Source of the DNA: Clostridium magnum DSM 2767
GTDB lineage: Bacteria > Bacillota > Clostridia > Clostridiales > Clostridiaceae
Assembly (NCBI RefSeq): GCF_001623875.1
Contig: NZ_LWAE01000012.1
Location: 1 to 64,000 of the forward strand
Direction: 5' to 3'
DNA: 64,000 nt
In this document: in pieces, positions 9,580 through 18,973 of the stretch
How the letters are laid out: each line of letters starts with the position of its first letter
How positions within the stretch are numbered: the first letter of the stretch is position 1
Made by a program: the position numbers and the translations under genes
The notes under the pieces: model-generated
What the model saw: the letters and a program-made list of their open reading frames with translations, nothing else
Databases searched by the model: none
What the model was told of the DNA's origin: nothing

Positions 9580-12327
9580 ATGGGGATAGATATATCTAGG
9601 TATTTAAAAGAAATCACCAAAGAATTTAATAAAGAAAATTTAAAGCAGTTTTCAGCTAATTCAATTGCTGAAATTGTTGAATTGAGTCGCAGCACAGTAA
9701 GCAGTTACCTTAATAAAGAATGCAAACGGGGTACGATTATAAAAATTAAAGAATATCCAGTAATCTTTTTAGATAAAGAAACCTTTTCTAATGTACATTT
9801 TACTCCAATGCATAATGAATATGATACTTTTGATGAATTATGGCAGGAAGGTTCTAAAATAAAAAAAGTAGACACATGGAGCAAGGTAATTGGTTCAAAG
9901 GGAAGCTTAAAGGAACAAATTGAACAAATAAAAACAGCTGTCCTTTACCCTGAAAATGGCCTCCCAATAATGCTCCTTGGTTCAAGTGGTTCAGGAAAAA
10001 CCTATTTAGCAAAATGTATTTATGACTATTGTTTCGGGGAAAAACTAATAGATCCAAAGGCTAAGTTTATTTCCTTGAATTGTGCCCAATACTATCATAA
10101 CCCAGAGCTTCTATCAAGTTTGTTGTTTGGTTACACAAAAGGAGCTTTTACAGGAGCAGATAGAGATAAAATAGGACTTCTTGAAAGTGCTGATGGCGGT
10201 GTTTTATTTCTTGACGAAGTTCACAGGTTAACAGAAGAAGGACAGGAAAAACTTTTTACCTTTATGGATTCACGAGAATATTCTCCTATTGGTGATAACA
10301 GTATTAAAAAAGAGGCAAAGGTACGACTAATTTTTGCCACTACAGAATCTATTCAGTCTGCTTTTTTACCCACATTTATCCGTAGACTTCCGGTTATTGT
10401 GAATATTCCTAGTTTTGCAGAAAGGCCCCAACAGGAGAGAATTCACTTAATTGATAGCTTCTTTTTAAAGGAAAGTGAAATTTTACAGCGTACTATTCAG
10501 GTTACAAAACAGGTGATGTCATTTTTGCTTTTTAGCAATTATGAAGGTAATGTGGGGAAAATCAAAAACATTGTTAAGTATAGTTGTGGAAGCAGTTATA
10601 CTAAAATGAAAGATCAGAAAGTTATTAAGGTCCGTATTACTGATTTGCCTGTTGGAAGTGAAGAACAGCTAAAGGAAAATCTATACCATCAGATATCAAA
10701 CAGATATCAGGACAGAGTATATGATTATATGCATCCGGAGTTATTGGATATTAATAACAGTGAGCAGAAAAACATTAAAAAAACCTATTTTCAATTTGTT
10801 GATGGATTTAAGCAGGTTGAGGCTGGGACGGTTACATTTGAACACTATATTAATGAGATGATGAATAATGTAAATCTTTTAGTTGATGAACTAATGTTTA
10901 ATGTAGAAGTTAATAATAACCAATCATTTTTTTCTGTATTAACATTTAATATAAAATCTACTTTTAAATATATGGAGGAGAATTTTGGCCTTGAGCAGGA
11001 TGGGAATAAAATTCTTTCAATAGCACATTTGCTTTATTTTAAAGAAGAACAGGAAATTTTAATTAATCATCCAGAGTGGTATAGTATCAGGCCAAGACTT
11101 ACTGCATTTATTCAAAACCATATGGGAAATGTATTATGGCTTGCTAAACGTATGTTAGCACATTTAAGTGAGCGGTTGGATTCTCAAGTTCTTGATGAAG
11201 ACCTAATTTTCATTTCATTTTATTTAAATAGTATGAATATACAGGGTGTAAAAAATGAAATTAAAAGTATTGTTCTAGCCCACGGCTATTCTACAGCAAG
11301 CAGCATGGCAAATGTAGCAAACAGAATGTTGAAGAAAAATTTTTTCCAAGCTATTGATATGCCAATTGATACCACTATTGATTACATAGAAGGTAAAGTA
11401 TTAGATTTTATTGACAATAATAGCACAGAAAACGGGTTGATTTTATTAGTGGACATGGGTTCACTCTTTGATCTAAGAATACGGTTAGAGAAGAAAATTA
11501 AAGGGCCTTTATTGTTAATAGATTTTGTATCTACACCATTAGTTTTAGAAATTGGAAGTATGCTTTTACAGCATAAAAATATAATCGAAATTAATGAAGA
11601 GATAATAAAGAATGTGAAAATCAACAAACAATTAGTTTACCCAGTTGAAAAGAAGAAAAAGTGTATTTTAACCTGCTGCTATACAGGTATGGGAAGCGCC
11701 ATTCAAATTCAGGATATATTACAGAAGAGTTTAAAACAAGAAGATTCCTCCCTTGCCATTACACCTTATGACTATCATAAACTGCAGCAGAATAAACAAA
11801 AAGAACTGCCTTTTCAGATATATGATGTAGTAGCTATTATAGGAACTGTAGATCCTAAAATAGAGAGTGTTCCATATATAGGCTTAGACCATTTGATTGG
11901 TGGAGAAGATGTTGAAGCATTTATTAATATTTTAAAATCTAATTTTAAGATTGATGAAGAACAATTGAAGAAGGATTTAATATTTAATTTTTCCATAAAG
12001 AAAATAATTGAGAAGCTTACAATTTTAGATGTGAATAAAGTACTTAATTTTGTGCAGGATGCAGTTGATAAGGTGGAGGAAAAGTTAGGAATTAAGCTAT
12101 CTAATAACAAGCGTTTTCTTCTCTATCTTCATTGTTCTTGCATGGTAGAGAGAATTTTAAGAAAAGAAGATGCGGACATGCAGGAGGATATAGAAGAATT
12201 TGTACAGAGAGAAAAGAGAAAGATAGAAATTATTGGGTATGCATTTAGTGAAATTGAAAAAGAATACACTATAAAAATATCAGATTTAGAACTTCGACTA
12301 ATTTTTGATATTGTATTTAGTGATTAG
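9580..12327 (+). CDS. LevR-like sigma-54 activator with PTS regulation domains
   Basis: 915 residues. Order of domains: N-terminal helix-turn-helix (about 25-50, AEIVELSRSTVSSYL), AAA+ sigma-54 activator with Walker A GSSGSGKT (about 134-141) and GAFTGA, the loop that contacts sigma-54, Walker B FLDEVH, a first PRD, an EIIA-Man-like domain (VLAHGYSTASSM), an EIIB-Gat-like Cys motif (CCYTGMG) and a C-terminal PRD (LHCSCMVERI). The PTS phosphorylates such PRD and EII domains to tune activity to sugar supply. The start is the ATG at 9580 behind AAGGAGGTG. It almost certainly activates the sigma-54 promoter at 5794. Confidence 0.93.
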   Translation: MGIDISRYLKEITKEFNKENLKQFSANSIAEIVELSRSTVSSYLNKECKRGTIIKIKEYPVIFLDKETFSNVHFTPMHNEYDTFDELWQEGSKIKKVDTWSKVIGSKGSLKEQIEQIKTAVLYPENGLPIMLLGSSGSGKTYLAKCIYDYCFGEKLIDPKAKFISLNCAQYYHNPELLSSLLFGYTKGAFTGADRDKIGLLESADGGVLFLDEVHRLTEEGQEKLFTFMDSREYSPIGDNSIKKEAKVRLIFATTESIQSAFLPTFIRRLPVIVNIPSFAERPQQERIHLIDSFFLKESEILQRTIQVTKQVMSFLLFSNYEGNVGKIKNIVKYSCGSSYTKMKDQKVIKVRITDLPVGSEEQLKENLYHQISNRYQDRVYDYMHPELLDINNSEQKNIKKTYFQFVDGFKQVEAGTVTFEHYINEMMNNVNLLVDELMFNVEVNNNQSFFSVLTFNIKSTFKYMEENFGLEQDGNKILSIAHLLYFKEEQEILINHPEWYSIRPRLTAFIQNHMGNVLWLAKRMLAHLSERLDSQVLDEDLIFISFYLNSMNIQGVKNEIKSIVLAHGYSTASSMANVANRMLKKNFFQAIDMPIDTTIDYIEGKVLDFIDNNSTENGLILLVDMGSLFDLRIRLEKKIKGPLLLIDFVSTPLVLEIGSMLLQHKNIIEINEEIIKNVKINKQLVYPVEKKKKCILTCCYTGMGSAIQIQDILQKSLKQEDSSLAITPYDYHKLQQNKQKELPFQIYDVVAIIGTVDPKIESVPYIGLDHLIGGEDVEAFINILKSNFKIDEEQLKKDLIFNFSIKKIIEKLTILDVNKVLNFVQDAVDKVEEKLGIKLSNNKRFLLYLHCSCMVERILRKEDADMQEDIEEFVQREKRKIEIIGYAFSEIEKEYTIKISDLELRLIFDIVFSD

Positions 12328-12377
12328 TGAAAAGAAAACTTGAACCATATAAGAGTATTAGAGAAGGAGGTGGCAGT

Positions 12378-13007
12378 TTGAAAAAAGCTGTAGTTTTTGA
12401 CATGGATGGAGTCTTAGTGAATACTGAGCATTTTTATTTTAATAGAAGAATGAAATATTTTGATGAGTTAAAAATAGAGCCAACCACAAGAAAAATTCAA
12501 GATTTTATAGGACTAACTAATGAAATGATCTGGGAAATACTAGTGCCTAAGGATGAAGAAAGACGAAATACCCTAAGAGAAGGATATGCTAATTATTGTA
12601 GAGAACATGCAGTTTACTTTCCAGAAGTATTAAATCCTTCAGTAAAAGAAGTATTTAGCAAACTGAAAGATAAAAATATGAAAATAGCGATTGCTTCATC
12701 ATCAGAAAAAAGTGAAATTTTAAGAATGTTAGAAGAATGTGAGCTAAATAAGTATGTTGATTTTGTGATCAGTGGAGAAGAGTGCAGAAAAAGCAAACCA
12801 GATCCAGAAATCTACATTAAAGCTGTAAAAGTGTTAGGTTCATTAGCAGCAGAAGCACTAGCGGTGGAAGATTCGATATTAGGGATCCGTGCAGCGAAGT
12901 CGGCAGGATTAACAGTCGGAGCTTTAGTACCAAGAGATTATTATATTGATCAATCAGAAGCAGACTACCAAATCAGTGATTTAACTGAGCTACTTGAACA
13001 AGTTTAG
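12378..13007 (+). CDS. HAD-superfamily phosphatase or phosphomutase
   Basis: 209 residues. The DxD nucleophile motif FDMDGVLVNTEHF is at the N-terminus, then a helical cap, IASSSE (motif II), KSKPDPEIY (motif III Lys) and VEDSILGIRAAKSAG (motif IV), as in the beta-phosphoglucomutase-like subfamily. TTG at 12378 is chosen as start because AAGGAGGTGG lies 6-7 bases upstream; a GTG at 12327 overlaps the previous stop but lacks a ribosome site. It follows the activator directly and probably acts on a sugar phosphate from the pathway. Substrate unknown. Confidence 0.87.
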   Translation: MKKAVVFDMDGVLVNTEHFYFNRRMKYFDELKIEPTTRKIQDFIGLTNEMIWEILVPKDEERRNTLREGYANYCREHAVYFPEVLNPSVKEVFSKLKDKNMKIAIASSSEKSEILRMLEECELNKYVDFVISGEECRKSKPDPEIYIKAVKVLGSLAAEALAVEDSILGIRAAKSAGLTVGALVPRDYYIDQSEADYQISDLTELLEQV

Positions 13008-13056
13008 AATTATAAAACTTAAGACTGAATTGCTAGGTGCTAATTTAAAAGTTATG

Positions 13057-13097
13057 CCTGTTATAGTTTAATTACTATGGCAGGTAATAATTTTTTG
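13057..13097 (+). terminator. Terminator after the HAD gene
   Basis: CCTGTTATAGT pairs with ACTATGGCAGG (two G-T pairs), followed by a TTTTTT run at 13091. Confidence 0.75.
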
Positions 13098-13206
13098 TTT
13101 TTTCTTAAAATACATTTGTAAAATAAAATGTTTAATGCTATATTGTTAGCTAATGCTTATGCCAAACAGGCTACTTATATGCCAGATATAAAGTGAGGTT
13201 AAAGAA

Positions 13207-13296
13207 ATGGTAAAGAACTTTTATGATCCTAAAGTTGGGGAAAGAGGTATACGGAAAAAGAGTAACAAAAGTAAGGTTATCTTCTACATATCTTGA
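13207..13296 (+). CDS. Possible 29-residue small protein
   Basis: ATG at 13207 opens a 29-codon frame (MVKNFYDPKVGERGIRKKS ...) rich in Lys and Arg, preceded by GTGAGG and ended inside a strong terminator. A second frame of 22 codons (13128-13196, MFNAILLANAYAKQATYMPD) lies just before it without a ribosome site. Either these are real small genes or the last trace of a decayed one. Nothing else is seen in 13100-13270. Confidence 0.2.
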   Translation: MVKNFYDPKVGERGIRKKSNKSKVIFYIS

Positions 13297-13316
13297 GAAG
13301 ATAGCCTTTTTATTAT
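13273..13316. terminator. Terminator before the M20 peptidase gene
   Basis: AAGGTTATCTTCT pairs with AGAAGATAGCCTT, then TTTTATTATA. It faces the plus strand and lies close to the end of the convergent peptidase gene. Confidence 0.75.
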
Positions 13317-13348
13317 AATATCGGTTTAGAATATTGAAGACTTCAATT

Positions 13349-14416
13349 CTAATTAGAACCTAAATTTAATATAAAATCTATAAGTACTTGTTCATATGTG
13401 TAAACTGAGTCTACTATTACAAACTCGTCATTGCCATGCCAGTTTTGTCCAATAGGTCCAAATTCTACAGCAGGTATATCATATTTGGAGTAAAATCTAG
13501 TATCTGCTGAGCCATGTTGGCCAAATAATGCAGCTTTATTACTAGTTATTTTACTAATTGAATGATGTAGTTTTGTTACATAAACGTCATCAATCTTGGT
13601 TTTTACAGCATTGCCTATAGCGTAAATATGTACTTGAACGCCAGCTGCATCTTTAATTTGCTTTAGTATCTCCATAGGATTCTGTTCTGGAAGAAATCTT
13701 ATATCAAGACACATCTTGCAGTAATCAGGTACTTTATTGTATACATCTCCGCCCTCTATTTTAGATAGGTTAACAGAAGGAGAATTATAAAGCTCTGATT
13801 TTTCTTTAGTAAAGGGTAAGTTCTCTATTATTTTAAAGGCTTCAAAAGCCTTCACTATAGCGTTATCTCCCTGCCATGGTCTGCTGCTGTGAGCAGATTT
13901 TCCAGAAAATTCTAAGTAAATTTGCAGTATGCCTTTTGCCTGTACACCAATTCCCAGCTGAGTAGATTCACCACAAATTACAAAATCTCCTGTAAATCCC
14001 TTTTGAACTAAATAGTTTGAGCAGTTAGCTCCACCAGTTTCTTCGTCTGTGACTAATTGGAGCTGTACCGCACAAGGTAAATTTTTATCCTTAAGCTTTA
14101 GTATTGCAGTAATCATAGCTGCAGCTCCAGATTTCATATCAGCACTGCCTCTCCCATAAAGTTTTCCATCATCTATATAGGGAATGAACTGCTCAGCCTT
14201 TCCCGGTACAATGTCTAGGTGACCATTCAATATTATTTTTTTATCTCCAGATCCAATATTACATACTAAAATTTTAAATCCATTGTTCTCCAATATTTTA
14301 GGTTTCAGTCCATTAGACAATAATATGTTCTCACAAAACACTATTGCTTTATTTGCTCCGTCTAAGTTTGAACTATCAATTTTAATAAGTTCTTTTGTAA
14401 TTTCTATACAGTCCAT
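13349..14416 (-). CDS. M20-family metallopeptidase (ArgE/DapE type)
   Basis: 355 residues. The metal site is visible: NGHLDIVP (His, Asp, about 64-71), GRGSADMKSG (about 88-97), DEETGG with the general base Glu and metal Glu (about 123-128), and ESTQLG. The central dimerisation lobe begins near residue 165 (KGILQIYLEFSGKSAHSSRP). C-terminal GPIGQNWHGNDEF holds the last metal His. Likely removes an acyl or aminoacyl group from an amino acid or dipeptide. AGGGGG precedes the ATG. It diverges from the sigma-54 activator gene at 14558, so the two may share a regulated intergenic region. Confidence 0.9.
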   Translation of the reverse strand: MDCIEITKELIKIDSSNLDGANKAIVFCENILLSNGLKPKILENNGFKILVCNIGSGDKKIILNGHLDIVPGKAEQFIPYIDDGKLYGRGSADMKSGAAAMITAILKLKDKNLPCAVQLQLVTDEETGGANCSNYLVQKGFTGDFVICGESTQLGIGVQAKGILQIYLEFSGKSAHSSRPWQGDNAIVKAFEAFKIIENLPFTKEKSELYNSPSVNLSKIEGGDVYNKVPDYCKMCLDIRFLPEQNPMEILKQIKDAAGVQVHIYAIGNAVKTKIDDVYVTKLHHSISKITSNKAALFGQHGSADTRFYSKYDIPAVEFGPIGQNWHGNDEFVIVDSVYTYEQVLIDFILNLGSN

Positions 14417-14557
14417 TTACAAAACCCCCTAGTTATATTTATGCTTAATACAAATAAGCAAGAAATGTACCAACTCTATTATAATGATTTTTTATTGATA
14501 AATTATAGTATTTTAGTTAAAGTTTTATATAGATAATAGTTTGGAGGTAGCAAATTA

Positions 14558-16585
14558 ATGAAAACCATAGCAGTAGTAACAAATAGTAATTCAAGGCTAG
14601 CAAAATTTTTGAAAAATAACTTAAACAGTATTTTTAATGGCCTTGCACAGGTAAATAATTATTATATAGATGCACTAAAAGAGAACTCTATGATTAAAGA
14701 AGATGTAGTGCTCTTTATGATAAAAGAAAAGGCTTTAGAATGTGAGAAACATGTGCTAAATAGAAAAAATATAGTGATAATAGAAAGAACCTTAAAGGAC
14801 AGTGAAATATATAAGTTATTTACTCTTCCAAAGAACACTAGAGCATTAGTTGTAAATGATAACAAGGAAACTACTTTAGAAACTGTATCACTGCTTTATC
14901 AAATAGGAATAAATAACCTAGAGCTTATTCCTTATGATCCAAGTAAGATCTATGAAGATATTAAAATTGCAATAACTCCAGATGAAGAAGAAAAGATACC
15001 GAAATACATAGAAACAATAATAAATGTTGGCAATAGGTGGATAGATACCAGCACATTTATAAAAATAGCAAGTAAACTAAACATAGAAGATAAGTGTTTG
15101 AGTGAGAGAATTATAAACTATTCTGAAAGCATTATAAATTTAAATAACGGAATAAAAGAAAATTATAAACAGCTTTTTGTGAAAAATGAAGAGCTAGATA
15201 TTATAATTAATTCTTCAAAGGATGGTTTCTTATTCATAGATAATGAAGAAAGAATATCTTTTTATAATAATGCTTTTAAAAACATTTTTTCTATTAGAGA
15301 AGATATTAAAGATAAAAAAATTGAAGATGTGTTAGAGAAGGAAGTAGCAGTATTATTAAGAAAAGAAACTATTAAAGACGAAATACTAGAATTGAAAGGC
15401 ATATATATAAATATTAATAAGCAAGTTGTAAAATCCTTAGGCCAAACTATTGGCTTCTGTTTTAATATACAAGAGGTAACTTATATTAAGCAGCTAGAAC
15501 AAAACTTAAGTAAAAAGCTTAGACATAATGGTCTTGTAGCTAAGTATAATTTTCAGGAAATGATTACTAATTCAGTGAGAATGAAAGAGTGTATAAACCT
15601 TGCCAAAAGAACTGCTTGTTCAGATCTTACTGTATTAATTACTGGAGAAAGTGGAACAGGTAAGGAAGTTTTAGCTCAGTCTATTCATAATGCTTCTAAT
15701 AGGTGTAAACAGCCTTTTGTTGCGATAAACTGTGCTGCTTTGCCAGAGAGTTTACTGGAAAGTGAACTATTTGGTTATGAAGGAGGAGCCTTTACCGGGG
15801 CTTTAAAGGAAGGGAAAATAGGACTGTTTGAACAGGCACATAATGGCACCATTTTCTTAGACGAAATAGGGGACATGCCCCTGTCACTTCAAACTAGAAT
15901 GCTTAGAGTAATTCAAGAGAGACAGGTTATGAGGATAGGGTCTCAAAGCGTTGTAGATATTAACGTAAGAATAATTGCTGCTACACATAGAAACTTGATG
16001 GAGATGATAGATGAGGGTAAATTTAGAGAGGATTTATTTTATAGATTAAATGTGCTGCCTATAAATATTCCACCTCTTAGAGAGAGAAAAGAGGACATCA
16101 TGTTATTTCTAGAAAGCTATCTAAGTTCAAAACAAAATCTAAAAATTTCAAGGGAAGTAAGGGAATTATTATTAAATTATAATTGGCCCGGTAACGTTAG
16201 AGAACTTAAGAATGCGGCGGACTATATTGAACTAATGAGTGAAGAAGAGGTTAAGATAGAAAACATACCCTTCTATATTTTAAACCATAGTGTAGACTAT
16301 AAAAGAGAATATCAGTATTTAAAAGATAAATGTGATCTTAGAAATGCTTTGGAAATATTGGAGATTATTGAAGAGAGAAATGGAAATAACATGGGGGTAG
16401 GAAGAAAAAATATTGAGGAGATATTAAACAGTAGATTTATAAACATTACCGAAGCAGAGGTAAGGAGGATTCTAACACTTCTGAATGAATTAGATGTAAT
16501 TACATCAAGTATAGGAAGAAGGGGCAGCGAAATTACTATAAAGGGAAAGAATTTTATAAACTGGGTAAAAAACAGGGTGAACTAA
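14558..16585 (+). CDS. Sigma-54 activator with PrpR-like and PAS sensor domains
   Basis: 675 residues. The N-terminal ~200 residues resemble the PrpR_N sensory domain; a PAS-like domain follows (about 210-310, IINSSKDGFLFIDNEERISF). The AAA+ core (about 335-560) has GESGTGKE, GAFTGA and GTIFLDEIGDM, so it should remodel sigma-54 polymerase. The C-terminus lacks a clear Fis helix-turn-helix. Instead residues about 610-670 (NIEEILNSRFINITEAEVRR) look like a winged helix. The start has GGAGGT upstream. It presumably drives the sigma-54 promoter at 16665, just after its own gene. Confidence 0.9.
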   Translation: MKTIAVVTNSNSRLAKFLKNNLNSIFNGLAQVNNYYIDALKENSMIKEDVVLFMIKEKALECEKHVLNRKNIVIIERTLKDSEIYKLFTLPKNTRALVVNDNKETTLETVSLLYQIGINNLELIPYDPSKIYEDIKIAITPDEEEKIPKYIETIINVGNRWIDTSTFIKIASKLNIEDKCLSERIINYSESIINLNNGIKENYKQLFVKNEELDIIINSSKDGFLFIDNEERISFYNNAFKNIFSIREDIKDKKIEDVLEKEVAVLLRKETIKDEILELKGIYININKQVVKSLGQTIGFCFNIQEVTYIKQLEQNLSKKLRHNGLVAKYNFQEMITNSVRMKECINLAKRTACSDLTVLITGESGTGKEVLAQSIHNASNRCKQPFVAINCAALPESLLESELFGYEGGAFTGALKEGKIGLFEQAHNGTIFLDEIGDMPLSLQTRMLRVIQERQVMRIGSQSVVDINVRIIAATHRNLMEMIDEGKFREDLFYRLNVLPINIPPLRERKEDIMLFLESYLSSKQNLKISREVRELLLNYNWPGNVRELKNAADYIELMSEEEVKIENIPFYILNHSVDYKREYQYLKDKCDLRNALEILEIIEERNGNNMGVGRKNIEEILNSRFINITEAEVRRILTLLNELDVITSSIGRRGSEITIKGKNFINWVKNRVN

Positions 16586-16601
16586 TAACCTGTTTAACCA
16601 A

Positions 16602-16639
16602 TAAAAAGAGGGGGGAATAACGATTTTTTCCTCCTTTTT
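16602..16639 (+). terminator. Probable terminator after the activator gene
   Basis: AAAAAGAGGGGGGAA faces TTTTTTCCTCCTTTTT in an imperfect hairpin with a T-rich 3' arm. It would separate activator transcription from the sigma-54 promoter just downstream. Confidence 0.5.
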
Positions 16640-16664
16640 AACATATCCTTAAAGTGAGATTATT

Positions 16665-16680
16665 TGGCATGAGAATTGCT
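16665..16680 (+). promoter_or_regulatory. Second sigma-54 promoter
   Basis: TGGCAT-N5-TTGCT with GG and GC 12 bases apart, the same form as at 5794. It sits between the activator gene and the hydrolase-permease pair that it should control. An in-frame start at 16680 for the next gene would be at the promoter itself and is therefore rejected. Confidence 0.9.
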
Positions 16681-16718
16681 TGTTAAAACTGTTAAGAGGT
16701 TACATTGGAGGGACAGAT

Positions 16719-17456
16719 ATGGATAGACCGTTAGTTGGAATTATAGGAAACTTATTAATTGATCAAGGAGGAATGTTTCCGGGATATGAAAGAGCATATG
16801 TAAATAATGACTATGTACAAACTGTTGCTATGGCTGGAGGTATACCCTTTATACTTCCTTTAATATCAGATTATGAAAGTATAAAAAGGCAAATAGAAAG
16901 TATGGATGCCTTAATAATCTCTGGAGGGTATGATGTAAATCCTTTAATATATGGAGAAGAACCAATACAGCAGCAGGGATTTTTGTGTCCAGAAAGGGAC
17001 GAATATGATATTAAAGTCATTAAAATTGCATTAGAATTAAAGAAGCCAATACTTGGTATATGTAGAGGGCTTCAAATTTTAAATGCAGCATTAGGAGGAA
17101 CTTTATATCAAGATACATCAATAATTGAAGAAAGTTACATAAAGCACCATCAAGATTCGAGGCCTGATGTACCAAGTCACACTGTAAATGTAATAAAGGG
17201 TACAAAACTATATGAGATACTGGGTGAACGAACTTTTACAAATAGTTTCCATCACCAAGCAATTAAAGAACTTGCTTCTGGTTTTAAAGTTTCAGCGAAA
17301 GCAAAGGATGGGGTTATTGAAGCAATAGAAAAGGAAGAGGGTTTTATAATAGGTGTACAATGGCATCCTGAAATGATGGCTAAAAAAGATCCTAAGATGC
17401 TTAATCTATTTAAAGAATTACTAAACAATGTAAGGGGGAAGAATAATGGGAGATAA
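16719..17456 (+). CDS. Peptidase C26 family gamma-glutamyl hydrolase-like protein
   Basis: 245 residues of the class I glutamine amidotransferase-like fold. The nucleophile elbow is GICRGLQILN (Cys about residue 112), with HHQAI and the catalytic His/Glu in VQWHPEMM near the C-terminus. The family includes PuuD, which removes glutamate from gamma-glutamyl-gamma-aminobutyrate. The start is the ATG at 16719 with GGAGGGA in front. It overlaps the permease gene by 11 bases. Together with the nearby M20 peptidase it suggests use of a gamma-glutamyl or similar amide; the substrate is unproven. Confidence 0.88.
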   Translation: MDRPLVGIIGNLLIDQGGMFPGYERAYVNNDYVQTVAMAGGIPFILPLISDYESIKRQIESMDALIISGGYDVNPLIYGEEPIQQQGFLCPERDEYDIKVIKIALELKKPILGICRGLQILNAALGGTLYQDTSIIEESYIKHHQDSRPDVPSHTVNVIKGTKLYEILGERTFTNSFHHQAIKELASGFKVSAKAKDGVIEAIEKEEGFIIGVQWHPEMMAKKDPKMLNLFKELLNNVRGKNNGR

Positions 17457-18741
17457 GAAAAAACTAGGATTTTGGAGTATAATACTACTTGGAATTAATG
17501 GAGTTATAGGTACAGGTATATTTTTGCTTCCAGGAAAAGCTATGAAACTTATGGGTCCGGGAAGTATTTGGGTTTATTTTTTTGATATGCTATTGGTTAT
17601 GGCTATGACATTATGCTTTGCAGAGGTTGCAGGTATATTTAATAAGAATGGAGGACCTTATGTTTATGCCAAGGAAGCCTTTGGAGAATTTATAGGTTTT
17701 GAAGTAGGCATTATGAAGTTAGTAATAGGTATGATAGCTTGGGCCACTTTTGCAGTAGGCTTTACCACTGCACTAACTAGTATTTGGCCAGCAGCATCTA
17801 ATACTTTAGTTAAAAACTCAATACAAATAGGTATAATTGTAGGTTTATCAATTATAAATATGTTAGGGGTTAACTTTGCAAAACATTTGAATAATATAAT
17901 GACCATAGGTAAGCTTGTGCCTTTAATATTATTTGTAGCAGTAGGTATCTTCTTTATAAAAGGTGGAAACTTTACGCCTATGTTTCCTACTAAAGTAACT
18001 ACATCAAGTTTTGGTGCTACAGCAATATTAATCTTCTTTGCTTTTACTGGCTTTGAATCTATAGCAGTAGCAGCAGAGGATATGGAAAATCCTAAAAAGA
18101 ACTTGCCTTTAGCAATTTTACTTACTATGCTTTTAGTATCTGTAATATATATATTAGTCCAAGCAGTATCTATAGGAACTTTAGGAGTAAAGCTTGCATC
18201 TAGCACCACTCCTGTAGCAGATTCAGCATCTATATTTCTTGGAGGTTTTGGCGGACTTTTAGTTACAATCGGTACTTTAGTATCCATAGGTGGTATAAAT
18301 GCAGCAGAATCTTTTATCCTTCCAAGATCCGCTGTAGCTTTAGCTGAGGATGGGCTTTTACCTAGAAGCATTGCTAAAAAAAATAAAGCAGGTACTCCCT
18401 ATATAGCAATTGTGTTAGTGGCTGTTTTAACTATTCCAATTGCTTTATCAGGAAGTTTCACACAACTTGCAGCAATAAGTGCAATCTCAAGATTTGCACA
18501 GTATATACCAACCTGTCTTGCTGTTATAGTTTTAAGAAAGAGACCGGGGCTGGAATCTACTTTTAGGGTACCTTTTGGACCAGTTCTTCCTATACTATCT
18601 GTAGGTATTAGCTGCTGGCTTTTAACTCAAGCAACTAAAGTTCAAATTATATGGGGACTTGGAGCACTAATAATAGGAATTCCATTATACTTTATAATGA
18701 AGAAAGGCAGCAAATCAGTAGAAAATAACGAAACTTGTTAA
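17446..18741 (+). CDS. APC-family amino acid permease
   Basis: 431 residues with about twelve membrane segments. The first segment holds the APC signature GINGVIGTGIFLLPGKAM, and FAFTGFESIAVAAEDMENP marks the family's sixth segment region. It likely imports the compound handled by the hydrolase upstream, with which it overlaps (translational coupling, GGGGG ribosome site inside the upstream gene). The pair ends at a strong terminator. Substrate is probably an amino acid or polyamine-like amine. Confidence 0.9.
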   Translation: MGDKKKLGFWSIILLGINGVIGTGIFLLPGKAMKLMGPGSIWVYFFDMLLVMAMTLCFAEVAGIFNKNGGPYVYAKEAFGEFIGFEVGIMKLVIGMIAWATFAVGFTTALTSIWPAASNTLVKNSIQIGIIVGLSIINMLGVNFAKHLNNIMTIGKLVPLILFVAVGIFFIKGGNFTPMFPTKVTTSSFGATAILIFFAFTGFESIAVAAEDMENPKKNLPLAILLTMLLVSVIYILVQAVSIGTLGVKLASSTTPVADSASIFLGGFGGLLVTIGTLVSIGGINAAESFILPRSAVALAEDGLLPRSIAKKNKAGTPYIAIVLVAVLTIPIALSGSFTQLAAISAISRFAQYIPTCLAVIVLRKRPGLESTFRVPFGPVLPILSVGISCWLLTQATKVQIIWGLGALIIGIPLYFIMKKGSKSVENNETC

Positions 18742-18793
18742 AAAGATACAGCCATCTTTAGCGATATACTAAAGATGGCTGTATCTTTTTATT
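18741..18793. terminator. Bidirectional terminator
   Basis: GATACAGCCATCTTTA (18745-18760) pairs perfectly with TAAAGATGGCTGTATC, flanked by A-run on the left and TTTTTATT on the right. It ends both the permease transcript and the convergent tRNA operon. Confidence 0.92.
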
Positions 18794-18798
18794 ATATA

Positions 18799-18873
18799 TG
18801 GAGCGGAAGATGGGATTCGAACCCACGACGTTCACCTTGGCAAGGTGACGCTCTACCACTGAGCCACTCCCGC
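18799..18873 (-). tRNA. tRNA-Gly (GCC)
   Basis: Cloverleaf on the minus strand starting GCGGGAGTGGCTCAG, anticodon loop TTGCCAA giving GCC, T-arm GGGTTCGAATCCC, encoded CCA. Last gene of a six-tRNA array. Confidence 0.96.
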
Positions 18874-18883
18874 ATATTTTTTA

Positions 18884-18958
18884 TGATGACCCCTAGGGGA
18901 ATCGAACCCCTGTTACCACCGTGAAAGGGTGGTGTCTTGACCGCTTGACCAAGGGGCC
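18884..18958 (-). tRNA. tRNA-Glu (UUC)
   Basis: Starts GGCCCCTTGGTCAAG; anticodon loop CTTTCAC gives UUC; T-arm GGGGTTCGAATCCCC. The 3' end reads ATCA, so CCA is not exactly encoded, unlike its neighbours. Confidence 0.95.
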
Positions 18959-18973
18959 ATGCTATTATTTTAT

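Noticed and set aside
12327..12377. Longer HAD protein starting at GTG 12327
   Set aside because: The extra 17 residues are not domain-like, and the strong ribosome site AAGGAGGTGG lies after this start.
17664..18371. Long minus-strand frame (235 codons) opposite the amino acid permease
   Set aside because: It is antisense to a clear membrane protein; its low-complexity Ala/Ile/Lys/Pro content mirrors the permease codons and it has no ribosome site.
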